Part shown: positions 6,890 through 15,473 of the stretch, piece by piece | Layout of the letters: every line of letters starts with the position of its first letter | Numbering within the stretch: position 1 is the first letter of the stretch | Source: Actinomycetota bacterium | GTDB lineage: Bacteria > Actinomycetota > Acidimicrobiia > Acidimicrobiales > Microtrichaceae | NCBI GenBank assembly: GCA_009700815.1 | Contig: WLLG01000006.1 | Location: 1 to 22,994 of the forward strand | DNA length: 22,994 nt | Reading direction: 5' to 3' | The notes under the pieces: generated by a model | Databases searched by the model: none | Seen by the model: the letters and a program-made list of their open reading frames with translations, nothing else | Told to the model about the DNA's origin: nothing | Program-made: the position numbers and the translations under genes

Positions 6890-8194
6890 TTAGCCAGCTT
6901 CGGAGTGGGTGACGGCGGGCTCACCCATCCACTCACGCAGGGTGTTCTTCAGCTTGGTCTGCTGAATAAAAATATCGTGTTCGGGCTTTACCCCGCCCTT
7001 TGCCTGGGGGGCTTTCCAATAGAAGCTCAACCACTCCTGTACCCCCGACTGCCCAGCGCGATGAGCTAGGTCCAAAAAGAGTGCCAAGTCGAGTACCAAA
7101 GGCGCAGCCAGAATGGAATCGCGGCACATGAAATCGACTTTGATCTGCATTGGGTATCCCATCCATCCAAAGATGTCGATGGCATCCCAGCCCTCTTTGT
7201 TGTCTCCACGCGGCGGGTAGTAATTGATGCGCACCACGTGAGCGATGTCTCCGTACAACTCTGGGTACACCTCGGGTTGAAGAATGGTGTCGAGCACGCC
7301 GAGTTTGGAGACTTCCTTGGTCTTGAAGTTCTCTGGGTCATCGAGAACCTCACCGTCGCGATTTCCCAGAATATTGGTTGAGTACCAACCACGAAGCCCC
7401 AGCATGCGCGCCTTAAACCCAGGAGCCAGAATGGTCTTCATCAAGGTCTGCCCAGTCTTGAAGTCCTTGCCGGTGATGGGCACACCGCGGGTGGCTGCGA
7501 GTTGCTCCATGCAGGGCAGATCGATACTCAGGTTTGGCGCACCGTTCGCAAAGGGCACTCCACTCGACAGTGCGGCGTAGACGTACATCTGACTCGGAGA
7601 AATGTTCTCGTCGTCTGCACGCAACCCCGCCTCGAAAGCTTCCACGCTCTGATGCGTAGCCGTTGGTTCCTGGTAGGCCTCGGTTGAACCGCACCAGACC
7701 ATGACGAGTCGATCACAGCCGTTTTCAATGCGGAAGGTCTCGATATCGGCGATGAGTTGCTGGGTGAGGTCCCATTTGGAGTCCCCCGTTTTGACTCGTT
7801 TCCCATCAAGGTTGCGCACCCACCGCTGATCAAACACCGCCGGCATCGCCACCACGCCCTCTAGTTCTGCCGACAGAGGAGCTAGGTCCCGCTCATCGAG
7901 AACTCCGCAGGTGCGAGCGGCTTCTAGTGCGTTCGGTGAGATCGGATCCCACCCACCAAAAACAATGTCATCGAGGCCCGCAAGCGGAACGAAGTCCTTC
8001 ATCATGGGATTTCGACCCTCTTCACGCTCGCCAAGGCGAATATGCGCCATCTGGGTCAGCGATCCAATTGGTTCGGCCAAGCCCTTACGGGTGGCAAGCA
8101 CGCCGGCGTAGAGCGTTGTAGCCACGGCGCCCATTCCGGGAGTCAGGATTCCTAGGCGGCCAGTGGCGGGGGCAATATTCAGCGGTTCAGGCAT
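6890..8194 (-). CDS. ino1: Inositol-3-phosphate synthase, long type
   Basis: Converts glucose-6-phosphate to 1L-myo-inositol-3-phosphate with NAD+, the first step toward phosphatidylinositol, mycothiol and inositol solutes in actinobacteria. Visible are the N-terminal nucleotide loop LGILTPGMGAVATT (about 14-27), DIVFGGWDPISPNALEAA, GKDFKTGQTLMKT (242-254), NILGNRDGEVLDDPENFKTK (274-293) and MCRDSILAAPLVLDL (356-370). At 434 residues it matches the longer synthases I associate with Bacteroidetes rather than the ~360-residue mycobacterial Ino1. The start is ATG 8194; an upstream in-frame ATG at 8248 only adds non-conserved residues. No Shine-Dalgarno sequence precedes it, and TACAGT eight bases upstream suggests leaderless transcription. 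Family certain; the comparison of types is from memory. Confidence 0.93.
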   Translation of the reverse strand: MPEPLNIAPATGRLGILTPGMGAVATTLYAGVLATRKGLAEPIGSLTQMAHIRLGEREEGRNPMMKDFVPLAGLDDIVFGGWDPISPNALEAARTCGVLDERDLAPLSAELEGVVAMPAVFDQRWVRNLDGKRVKTGDSKWDLTQQLIADIETFRIENGCDRLVMVWCGSTEAYQEPTATHQSVEAFEAGLRADDENISPSQMYVYAALSSGVPFANGAPNLSIDLPCMEQLAATRGVPITGKDFKTGQTLMKTILAPGFKARMLGLRGWYSTNILGNRDGEVLDDPENFKTKEVSKLGVLDTILQPEVYPELYGDIAHVVRINYYPPRGDNKEGWDAIDIFGWMGYPMQIKVDFMCRDSILAAPLVLDLALFLDLAHRAGQSGVQEWLSFYWKAPQAKGGVKPEHDIFIQQTKLKNTLREWMGEPAVTHSEAG

Positions 8195-8202
8195 GACCAA
8201 AC

Positions 8203-8208
8203 ACTGTA
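8203..8208 (-). promoter_or_regulatory. Candidate -10 element for leaderless ino1 transcript
   Basis: TACAGT on the minus strand matches TANNNT and ends eight bases before the ino1 ATG, so transcription could begin at or just before the start codon. The absence of any Shine-Dalgarno sequence in front of this ATG agrees with that. The -35 region is poor. It lies in the 74-base gap after mazG. Confidence 0.3.
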
Positions 8209-8268
8209 CGCGGCAAATCGACTCGACCCATTGTTGAGCTACCAGCAAGGGATGACTGCCCGATCGAA

Positions 8269-9654
8269 TTAGGGATTCTCAGAACCTGCTCGCTCGACAG
8301 TACGAAGCTGTTCGATGCGCTGATCAGTGGCCTGTCGAAGGGCTTCCTCGGGATCAAAGCCCCGCTCCTGCGCCAGATCAACCAACTTCAGTAAAGCGGT
8401 TCCCAACTCAGAGAAATCCAGTTCTGAGAAATCAAGCTCAGCGAAATCCAACCCGGCAGAGTCCACCGGAGCGACATAGCCCTCAATGCCAGTTGCGCGT
8501 TTTGCAACCTTGAGCGCTCGGGCAAGGGCCGGAAGCCCAGCAGGAATCTGATCCAGGGCAGAGCTTCGGCTCTGTTCGTGCACCTTGGAGGATTCCCACA
8601 GCGCCACAACTTGAGCAACATCGGCTGATCCAAGCTGCGCTCCGAGCGCCTGCTCAAGAGCTTGGTGGCGGGCCAACAGCTTGTCGTGAATCGCTAGGGC
8701 AACGTCTGACAAAGTGAACCAACCTGCCTCGGAAGCAATCGCAGAATGAAAGACCACCTGATACAACAAGTCGCCAAGTTCGGAGCAGAGTTCCGTAGCG
8801 CCCGACCCTGACTCGGAATCGTAGGAATCGATTGCCTCAAAAACCTCGTAGGTCTCTTCTAAGAGATAACGCTTGAGCGAATCATGGGTCTGCTCGGCCT
8901 TCCACGGATCCTCTGCGCGCAACCGTGTTAGCAGTTCCTGCAATTTGATGAATTCAGCCGCTACTGGCGCAGCAAACTCTGGGATCCAGATTGAAGTCAG
9001 GTGATCTGGGATGACCTCGCGGTCGAGATCCGACCAATCAACAGAAAAAATCTTCTCGTCTGGAAGACCAAGACGCTGCAAGACCACCACTGGGCTGCTC
9101 GGCGGGTCATCCAGAGACAGCTTGATGTCAGACAGCGTGAACGAGTTATCGCATTGCCCTACAAGTAACGGGCCTCGCTGACCTGCAGCCTCAACTGCAA
9201 AGCGATGACCATCAATGAGGCGCACTCCAAGCTCAACAGGGTCAACGCCGAGACGTGCCCACGTAAGGTCTAGAAACGACAGTGCTGGGTGAATGACAAC
9301 TTCAACCCTCTGGTCACTTAACAACAGTTCCACCGTATGTTCAGCAACCACTGGCGAGCCGGGCACTGCGTAGAGCACCTCTCCCACGGCGCCGATCTGC
9401 ACTGCAAGATCGTGTTCCTCACATGCAGCACTCACGAGCGCCTCGCAGATGGACTGATACACCTGCGGCATGGATGAAGCAGACTCGTACAGGCGGTCGA
9501 ACCACTGCGCCTGCGGCATAACCTGCGCCGCGGGGTGGCGCTCAGTACGCAGAAACTGCCGAGGGATAGTTGCGATGAGCTGCATGGCTCCGGCCGTCAC
9601 TAGATCGGGCCCCGCAGGGCCGAGGCCAATGACGTGGACTCGCGGCAGACTCAC
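8269..9654 (-). CDS. mazG: MazG nucleoside triphosphate pyrophosphohydrolase with N-terminal tetrapyrrole-methylase-like domain
   Basis: A 461-residue fusion of the YabN type. The N-terminal part (about 5-225) has a tetrapyrrole-methylase fold signature (VHVIGLGPAGPDLVT and YAVPGSPVVAEHTVELLL). The C-terminal part (about 236-450) is MazG, which hydrolyses non-canonical NTPs to NMP and PPi. The metal-binding residues are EETYE (Glu266, Glu267, Glu270) and ELGD (Glu292, Asp295). The usual CPWD of MazG reads DPWK here (249-252). Residues 401-418 form a tandem repeat, LDFAELDFSELDFSELG, probably a tolerated loop insertion. The start is GTG 9654, overlapping the stop of the SurA-like gene by four bases (GTGA). 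The methylase part is probably non-catalytic, as supposed for many actinobacterial homologues; that is inference. Confidence 0.93.
   Translation of the reverse strand: MSLPRVHVIGLGPAGPDLVTAGAMQLIATIPRQFLRTERHPAAQVMPQAQWFDRLYESASSMPQVYQSICEALVSAACEEHDLAVQIGAVGEVLYAVPGSPVVAEHTVELLLSDQRVEVVIHPALSFLDLTWARLGVDPVELGVRLIDGHRFAVEAAGQRGPLLVGQCDNSFTLSDIKLSLDDPPSSPVVVLQRLGLPDEKIFSVDWSDLDREVIPDHLTSIWIPEFAAPVAAEFIKLQELLTRLRAEDPWKAEQTHDSLKRYLLEETYEVFEAIDSYDSESGSGATELCSELGDLLYQVVFHSAIASEAGWFTLSDVALAIHDKLLARHQALEQALGAQLGSADVAQVVALWESSKVHEQSRSSALDQIPAGLPALARALKVAKRATGIEGYVAPVDSAGLDFAELDFSELDFSELGTALLKLVDLAQERGFDPEEALRQATDQRIEQLRTVERAGSENP
8407..8451. repeat. Tandem 15-bp imperfect repeat in mazG (three units)
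   Basis: Three units of 15 bases with a shared gaaatc core encode LDFAE, LDFSE, LDFSE in the C-terminal region of MazG. The middle unit shares the exact ten bases ctgagaaatc with the units in DUF501. Confidence 0.85.
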
Positions 9655-10649
9655 GGAGTATTCGTGGCCTGAATCACCCGTGGATCAAGGAGCCCGCCCC
9701 CGGGGAGTTCCGGAGCAGGGGGCGGCAGAACTGCTGCCTGACCGCTCGGCCCAAAGCCAACTTCAGACCCATACCGGGGATAGATCTGAGCAGACGCAAC
9801 CACCAATTGCACCCACGTATCCGGACCTTGCGAGATGAGCTTCAACAGACCGGGCACTGCTTCTTCAAACGGTACGACTTTCCGCTCGTCTACGCGAATG
9901 AGATACGTAATCGGATTGCCTTGGCTGTCGGTCGCAGTAACTGGAGCAGTAGTCACTCCTAATTCTGCGCCTACAACGGCTTGTTGAATCAGCCCTGAGA
10001 GCAACGCTGTTGGAATGCAGTCTCTTGAAGTTGCAACAATATTTACTTCCGGGAAGACACCCGGAAGCTCCTCGAGGAGGGCACCGGACTCGAGTTGTTT
10101 GAGCACTGCAACCTGAACCTCGGGGTCTGCTGACGCAACAGTCATGCAAGTCAGTTCTCGGGCGATGGGTAGTCGGTCGTAGAGGAGACGAAGATCTTCG
10201 GTGCTTGATTCCTGGATGGACTGAAACCGCTCTCCAAGAAGTGTCTGCGCAGCAAGAAACTTTACGAGTACTGCTCGGGCCGTGGCCGAGATCTGACTCG
10301 GCGCCCCTTGCTGGCCGAGTTGAGCATCGATCTGCTGATTTGCCTGATCCTCAGCCTGAGCGGAGAGCGAGCCGCCAAACCGCTCCAACTCGCTAGCCCA
10401 CGCAGTTGCCTGCACTGCGAGTAGCAGCGCTGCTCGTGCCTGCTCCCCGGGCAGCACACTGTCATTTGCAGTTGAAGCCCCTGGAGCACCAAAGACCTCG
10501 TCCCGAGCAAGAGCATTCACGGTTTCTATCGAGACCGTTTTGCCATCAACCGTCGCAGCGGTGTCATCTGCAGTGACCCCACATGAAGCAAGTACGGCCA
10601 AAATCGGCAGAGCGAGAAGAAAGAAAAATGGTGTACGTACCCGAGACAT
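9651..10649 (-). CDS. SurA-like peptidyl-prolyl isomerase/chaperone lipoprotein
   Basis: A 332-residue predicted lipoprotein, probably an envelope chaperone of the SurA/PrsA type. The signal peptide runs MSRVRTPFFFLLALPILAVL and ends in the lipobox LASC with lipidated Cys23. Then come ATVDGKTVSIETVNALARDE, typical of SurA N-terminal domains, and a long helical region. The part where a parvulin domain would lie is degenerate (ELTCMTVASADPE, then GNPITYLIRVDERKVVPFEEA). Cys168 and Cys211 could form a disulfide outside the cell. A gene of this type between mfd and mazG is common in actinobacteria. I chose ATG 10649, ten bases after the mfd stop; it has no Shine-Dalgarno sequence, and the open frame upstream lacks a signal-like start. 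The stop overlaps mazG by four bases. Isomerase activity is doubtful. Confidence 0.83.
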   Translation of the reverse strand: MSRVRTPFFFLLALPILAVLASCGVTADDTAATVDGKTVSIETVNALARDEVFGAPGASTANDSVLPGEQARAALLLAVQATAWASELERFGGSLSAQAEDQANQQIDAQLGQQGAPSQISATARAVLVKFLAAQTLLGERFQSIQESSTEDLRLLYDRLPIARELTCMTVASADPEVQVAVLKQLESGALLEELPGVFPEVNIVATSRDCIPTALLSGLIQQAVVGAELGVTTAPVTATDSQGNPITYLIRVDERKVVPFEEAVPGLLKLISQGPDTWVQLVVASAQIYPRYGSEVGFGPSGQAAVLPPPAPELPGGGLLDPRVIQATNTP

Positions 10650-10656
10650 AATGAGA

Positions 10657-10662
10657 ATGCTA
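10657..10662 (-). promoter_or_regulatory. Candidate -10 element for leaderless SurA-like gene transcript
   Basis: TAGCAT on the minus strand overlaps the TAG stop codon of mfd and ends seven bases before the ATG of the SurA-like lipoprotein gene, which has no Shine-Dalgarno sequence. It fits TANNNT at leaderless spacing. There is no convincing -35. Equally, the gene may be read from the mfd transcript by reinitiation. Confidence 0.2.
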
Positions 10663-13600
10663 TGCCGACTGACCGGGTGAGGCAGAACCAGAGCCCACAA
10701 GTCCCTCAGCCGAGGGTACGAGTTCGCCCAGAGCAGCAATCAAATCCTCTGCAATCCCAGCGCCACCGCGGACCGGCAGTCGAAGCTCCTGTTCTTGGTC
10801 GCGATACACCGCACCTTTGTAGAGACGAGCCAATCGCATCTGTTTGGATTGGGGCAGGCGGATAGGAGATACGTGCGCAACTAGCCCCGGCCCGGCCATG
10901 GTTGAGTTCTTCAAGACGGTAACGCTGGTCACCCCTGTGCGCACACACTCTGCACGAACTCGCGCTACCTGAAGTAGCGCCGCCGCAGGCGGTGGAACTG
11001 GGCCAAAACGATCCACCCACTCCAGGGCGATATCGTCCACATCCCCCGAGGTCTGCACCGCGGCTAGACGGCGATAGGCATCTAGGCGCACGTCCTCCCG
11101 CTCGACATAATCCGGTGGCAGAAAGGCCGGAGCAGGCAGCTCCAACACAATCTCTTCTGGTACAACGGCGGCCTCTCCGTTGAGTTCGGCAATAGCTTCA
11201 TTCACCATCTGCACGTACAGGTCATATCCCACTGAAGCCACATGACCAGACTGACCTGTGCCCAACAGGTTGCCTGCACCGCGGATCTCTAGGTCTCGCA
11301 TGGCAATGCGGAAACCAGATCCCAATTCGGTGGCCTCTCCAATGGTCTTCAGCCGCTCGTAGGCCTCTTCGGAGAGCTGCTTATCTGGCGGGAAAAACAA
11401 ATAGGCATACGCCCGTTGACCTGCACGACCAACGCGCCCACGCAGCTGATGCAACTGCCCAAGGCCCAGCAGATCGGCACGTTCCACAACCAAGGTGTTG
11501 ACAGTCGGCATATCGATGCCCGACTCGATAATGGTGGTACAAACCAGCACGTCATACTCGCCTTGCCAGAAATCCACCACAACCTTCTCGAGGCTGCCCT
11601 CATCCATCTGACCGTGCGCCACAGCAACACGAGCCTCGGGAACGAGTTCACGAATACGCGTGGCCTGCTGCTCGATATCTCTCACCCGGTTGTGCACGTA
11701 GAACACCTGGCCCTCGCGCAGCAGTTCTCTGCGAATCGATTCGGTGACTGCGCGCTCGTCGAACTCGCCCACGTAGGTCAAGATGGGTTGACGCGCTGCT
11801 GGGGGTGTGTTGAGCAGCGACAAGTCTCTGATTCCCGTCAGGCTCATCTCGAGCGTTCTTGGAATCGGTGTTGCGGTAAGGGTCAGGACATCGACTGCAG
11901 CCTTGAACTGTTTGATGGACTCTTTGTGTGAAACCCCGAAACGTTGTTCCTCGTCTACGACAAGCAAACCAAGTTTCTTAAAGATGATGTCTCCCGAGAG
12001 CAGTCGGTGAGTTCCGATAACGATGTCAACCTCACCTGTGCCCAAACGCTTGACTACTGATCGGGTCTGGGCAGGAGTCAAGAAGCGTGAAAGCGACTCG
12101 ACTCGGACTGGAAAACCAGCAAAACGGTCACTGAAGGTCTGATAATGCTGCTGGGCAAGCAGAGTGGTCGGTACCAGAATCGCTACCTGAAACCCATCCT
12201 GTACTGCCTTGAAGGCCGCTCGCAGCGCAACCTCGGTTTTTCCAAACCCAACGTCCCCGCATACCAGGCGATCCATGGGAACGGTGGACTCCATGTCTTC
12301 TTTGACCGACGCAATGGCTGTTATCTGGTCCGGTGTCTCTTGGAACGGGAAGGCAAGTTCCATTTCCTGCTGCCATGGTGTATCCACTCCGAATGCGTGG
12401 CCAGCAGTGGACACGCGGGTTTGATAGAGCACCACGAGTTCCTGCGCAATCTCTGCGACTGCCGAGCGAACTTTGGACTTGGAGCGAGAGAAATCAGACC
12501 CGCCCATCTTGTTGAGCCGAGGGGTCTCGCCCCCCGAGTACAGCCGAATGGAGTCAATCTGATCGGAGGGAACGTAGAGCTTGTCCCCGCCGCGATATTC
12601 CAACAGCAAGTAGTCGCGTTCGGCGCCGCCCATTGAACGAGTCACCATGCCATCAAAGCGACCCACCCCGTGCACGTGGTGCACAACATGGTCGCCAACT
12701 TTGAGATCCTCGAAGAACCTCTGAGCCTCACGCCGCGGGGCCTTGGCAGCACGATGGGTCCGACGACGACCTGTCAGATCTGCTTCGGCTAGCAATGCCA
12801 GTTTTACTGCTGGCAGGATGCAGCCCCGCTCAAGGGGCGCGTAAACAATCGATCCACCCGCAGACCGAAGGTCGGCCGGGTTGGGCGCAGTTCCATCATC
12901 AGAAATGCGGATAGGAAATGACAAGCCGTGCTGGCTCAGCAGTTTTTCGATTCTGCTAGCTGATCCCTCACCGTCAGCACAGACAACCACTGCGTAGCCC
13001 TCGGCGATGAGTTGTCGCAACTGATGCAGGAGCGCATCTGCCTCTCCGACAGCAGGTGGCCAAGCAAGAGCCGTGACGGCCGGCGAGTCCGGGGAGTCCG
13101 GCACAGCAGCGATTGACCAAACGGGTGCTTTGGTGTGCTGCAGAAGTCGGTTGAACTCAACATGCATCTGAGGAAACGGATCGCTCGCCTGCCCATCCGC
13201 ATCTAGCTTCAGTCCCCAGGTTCGAGAGAGCGACTGCCCTAGGTCTCGTTCCTCCGCTGCAATATCGGCCGCACGGTCACGAAGTCGACGGGGGTCAGCT
13301 AACAGGATTAGTCCGTCATCTGGCACGAGGTCGAACAGAACATGTTCGCTGTCTGCGAGCCAGGCCATCCAAGCCTCCATCCCCTCGAAGACTTCGCCAT
13401 CTGCTAACCGTTGCCATTGCTCCCGACCCCAAGGCTGTGAGGCCAACAATTGCTCGGCACGCTCGCAAACCTCTTCTGATGGCAGTAGCTCGCGAGCCGG
13501 AAACACCGCTAATTCTTCAAGATCGACTGTGGAGCGCTGATCAGCTACCGAAAATTCGGTCAGGCGCTCGACCTCATCTCCCCAAAGATCAATTCGAACG

Positions 13601-14184
13601 GGAACGTCAGCCGTAGCTGGAAACACATCGATGATGGATCCACGAACTGCAATTTCACCGCGATGTTCCACCTGGTATTCCCGGCGATACCCACTCAGTA
13701 CAAGCTGTTCAATCAACTGCAGAGAATCAACCTGGTCACGAAGGGCCACTCGTATGGGCTCGACATCTTCTACATGCGGGCCTAGCCGCTGCACTAGCGC
13801 TCGAGCGGGAGCGACAATCACAGAGAGGGAAGGGTCAGCTGTCCTCAATCGCCACATTGTTCGCAGTCGCAGACCCATAGTCTCAATCGAGGGACTGACA
13901 CGCTCGAAGGGCAGCGTCTCCCATGCGGGAAAAAGTTCAACTGAGTTCGCAGGAAGAAAATTTTGCAGGTCTGCCGATAGGCGCTCGGCATCGGCAGCAG
14001 TAGGAACGGCTACCACCATGGGAGTTCGTCGAGAAGCTGAAAGCAACCCTGCCAGGGTCACCGCCCTTGCTGGCTCGGGCACCACGAGAACTGTGGATGC
14101 TCGACCCAGAGCAGCCAGCACTCCGGGTTCCTCGCGCAGCATCGCATTGAGCCCGGCCAGAGGTGCGGTCGGTTGAGTCACCAC
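10660..14184 (-). CDS. mfd: Transcription-repair coupling factor Mfd
   Basis: An ATP-dependent translocase that removes RNA polymerase stalled at DNA lesions and recruits UvrA. It is full length at 1174 residues. Domains in order: UvrB-like N-terminal module (about 1-350, including LFPAWETLPFERVSPS), CarD-like RNA polymerase interaction domain (about 490-560, GDHVVHHVHGVGRFDGM), and SF2 translocase with Walker A GDVGFGKTE (about 641-649), DEEQRFG (about 743-749), TATPIPRTL and the TRG region LHQLRGRVGRAGQRAYAYLF (about 908-927). A C-terminal TRCF domain (about 1010-1110) follows. The start is the first of two adjacent GTG codons (14184 or 14181), with AAGGTAGG six bases upstream. The pth stop lies 15 bases upstream, so the two are probably co-transcribed. 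Confidence 0.98.
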   Translation of the reverse strand: MVTQPTAPLAGLNAMLREEPGVLAALGRASTVLVVPEPARAVTLAGLLSASRRTPMVVAVPTAADAERLSADLQNFLPANSVELFPAWETLPFERVSPSIETMGLRLRTMWRLRTADPSLSVIVAPARALVQRLGPHVEDVEPIRVALRDQVDSLQLIEQLVLSGYRREYQVEHRGEIAVRGSIIDVFPATADVPVRIDLWGDEVERLTEFSVADQRSTVDLEELAVFPARELLPSEEVCERAEQLLASQPWGREQWQRLADGEVFEGMEAWMAWLADSEHVLFDLVPDDGLILLADPRRLRDRAADIAAEERDLGQSLSRTWGLKLDADGQASDPFPQMHVEFNRLLQHTKAPVWSIAAVPDSPDSPAVTALAWPPAVGEADALLHQLRQLIAEGYAVVVCADGEGSASRIEKLLSQHGLSFPIRISDDGTAPNPADLRSAGGSIVYAPLERGCILPAVKLALLAEADLTGRRRTHRAAKAPRREAQRFFEDLKVGDHVVHHVHGVGRFDGMVTRSMGGAERDYLLLEYRGGDKLYVPSDQIDSIRLYSGGETPRLNKMGGSDFSRSKSKVRSAVAEIAQELVVLYQTRVSTAGHAFGVDTPWQQEMELAFPFQETPDQITAIASVKEDMESTVPMDRLVCGDVGFGKTEVALRAAFKAVQDGFQVAILVPTTLLAQQHYQTFSDRFAGFPVRVESLSRFLTPAQTRSVVKRLGTGEVDIVIGTHRLLSGDIIFKKLGLLVVDEEQRFGVSHKESIKQFKAAVDVLTLTATPIPRTLEMSLTGIRDLSLLNTPPAARQPILTYVGEFDERAVTESIRRELLREGQVFYVHNRVRDIEQQATRIRELVPEARVAVAHGQMDEGSLEKVVVDFWQGEYDVLVCTTIIESGIDMPTVNTLVVERADLLGLGQLHQLRGRVGRAGQRAYAYLFFPPDKQLSEEAYERLKTIGEATELGSGFRIAMRDLEIRGAGNLLGTGQSGHVASVGYDLYVQMVNEAIAELNGEAAVVPEEIVLELPAPAFLPPDYVEREDVRLDAYRRLAAVQTSGDVDDIALEWVDRFGPVPPPAAALLQVARVRAECVRTGVTSVTVLKNSTMAGPGLVAHVSPIRLPQSKQMRLARLYKGAVYRDQEQELRLPVRGGAGIAEDLIAALGELVPSAEGLVGSGSASPGQSA

Positions 14185-14199
14185 CTGAACCTACCTTGC

Positions 14200-14790
14200 T
14201 CAGCTACTGGCATTGAACTGTTGCATCGCTGCGTCCATACCCTGATCCAAAATCATGACCACTGCATCAGCAGCTTGCTCACTGGCCAATTCGAGTTGTT
14301 CGCGCTGAGCCTTTGGAACCTTGGACAGCACCCAGTCAGCTCCCTGCTCTGCGCCTCCCGGCGGCCGGCCTACACCAATCCGGATTCTTGCGTAGTCCTG
14401 GGTGTGCAGGTGAGCAGTAATTGACCTGAGGCCGTTATGGCCTGCCAACCCTCCACCCTGTTTCAGTTTCACCCGAGCGGCGGGAAGATCAAGTTCATCA
14501 TGCACGATGACCAGAGAGGACCAGTCCTCGATCCCGTACCTTCGTACAAGTGCAGATACGCATTGACCGGATTCGTTCATCCACGTAGTCGGAACTGCAA
14601 CCACCACGCGGCGGCCGCCAATGCGATACTCACCAACGTGGGCCTTGAGACGCTTCTCTAAACGAAGCGAGTCTGCCTGCCGGCTAGCCAACTTCATTGC
14701 GGCGTCGGCACCCACATTGTGCCGAGTATGTTCGTAGCGGTCGCCTGGGTTACCTAAGCCAACCACGAGGAGATCACAGGGGGATCCCAT
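14200..14790 (-). CDS. pth: Peptidyl-tRNA hydrolase
   Basis: Cleaves the ester bond of peptidyl-tRNA released from stalled ribosomes, recycling tRNA. The 196 residues are the usual bacterial length. Active-site motifs are all present: VVGLGNPGDRYEHTRHNVG with the catalytic His in TRHN, TTWMNESGQ, VHDELDLP with the catalytic Asp, and GHNGLRSI. The start is ATG 14790, 19 bases after the rplY stop, without an obvious Shine-Dalgarno sequence, so coupling to rplY translation is plausible. The rplY-pth pairing is the normal bacterial arrangement. Confidence 0.97.
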   Translation of the reverse strand: MGSPCDLLVVGLGNPGDRYEHTRHNVGADAAMKLASRQADSLRLEKRLKAHVGEYRIGGRRVVVAVPTTWMNESGQCVSALVRRYGIEDWSSLVIVHDELDLPAARVKLKQGGGLAGHNGLRSITAHLHTQDYARIRIGVGRPPGGAEQGADWVLSKVPKAQREQLELASEQAADAVVMILDQGMDAAMQQFNASS

Positions 14791-14809
14791 GTGGACTGAG
14801 CGCTACAAC

Positions 14810-15439
14810 TCACTCAGTCGTAGCGGCAGCTGCATCTGCATCAGCGGCTGCATCATCTGCAGGCTTAGCCACTACTGCTGCACGGGTCAGCTCTGCGGTG
14901 ACCACGGCCTGCTGTGGCTTTGACAAGCAGACGCTTCCCTCGGGAAGCACGAGGTCCTTCACGAGCAGTGAGCGGTCGAGCTGCATGGCCGAGATGTCGA
15001 CCTCGATTGAGTTCGGGATTGCATCTGGTCTGACTCGCACTTTGAGCTTGTTCAAGCGTTGCTCGGTCATGCCGCCGTTCACGGTGACCTGCTTCGCTTC
15101 GCCAACCAAGATAATCGGAACTTCGAGCTCCACTGGCTTCGTTGGGTCGATGCGCATGAAGTCAATATGGGTGACATCACGACGAACTGGATGACGCTGA
15201 ATCTCGCGAACGAGCACCTGATCGGCGGCTTCGCCATCTACAGCAAGAAACACCAGAGCATTGCTGCCTGCATCGGTGGTCATGGCACGGCGAAGGTCGC
15301 TTCGCAGAACGGAGATCGGAACGGAAGGCTTTCCGGCACCGTAAACGACTCCTGGGATGGAATTCTCGAGACGGGCGCGGCGTGAGGCGGGTGTGCCAGT
15401 TAGGCGGCCTGTTGCGGCGGTGAGGGTTACCTCGGACAT
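14810..15439 (-). CDS. rplY: 50S ribosomal protein bL25, CTC/TL5 type
   Basis: Binds 5S rRNA in the large subunit; the CTC type carries an extra C-terminal domain and is linked to general stress in Bacillus. The protein has 209 residues. The L25 domain is at 1-90 (TGRLTGTPASRRARLENSIPGVVYG, VLVREIQRHPVRRDVTHIDFMRI). The TL5 C-terminal domain is at about 95-185 (VEVDISAMQLD-like stretch, VLPEGSVCL). An Ala/Asp-rich acidic tail ends the protein. The start is ATG 15439 with AGGAG seven bases upstream; the frame is open to 15529, but that extension is not L25-like. The 151-base gap to prs upstream carries two inverted repeats. Confidence 0.96.
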   Translation of the reverse strand: MSEVTLTAATGRLTGTPASRRARLENSIPGVVYGAGKPSVPISVLRSDLRRAMTTDAGSNALVFLAVDGEAADQVLVREIQRHPVRRDVTHIDFMRIDPTKPVELEVPIILVGEAKQVTVNGGMTEQRLNKLKVRVRPDAIPNSIEVDISAMQLDRSLLVKDLVLPEGSVCLSKPQQAVVTAELTRAAVVAKPADDAAADADAAAATTE

Positions 15440-15473
15440 GGGATGACTCCTGAGACTGCTGATGCGGGGTGAT

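Noticed and set aside
13631..14176. Plus-strand open frame of about 181 codons antisense to the mfd start
   Set aside because: Composition is Ser/Arg/Thr-rich without motifs, as expected for the reverse frame of a GC-biased gene; mfd is certain.
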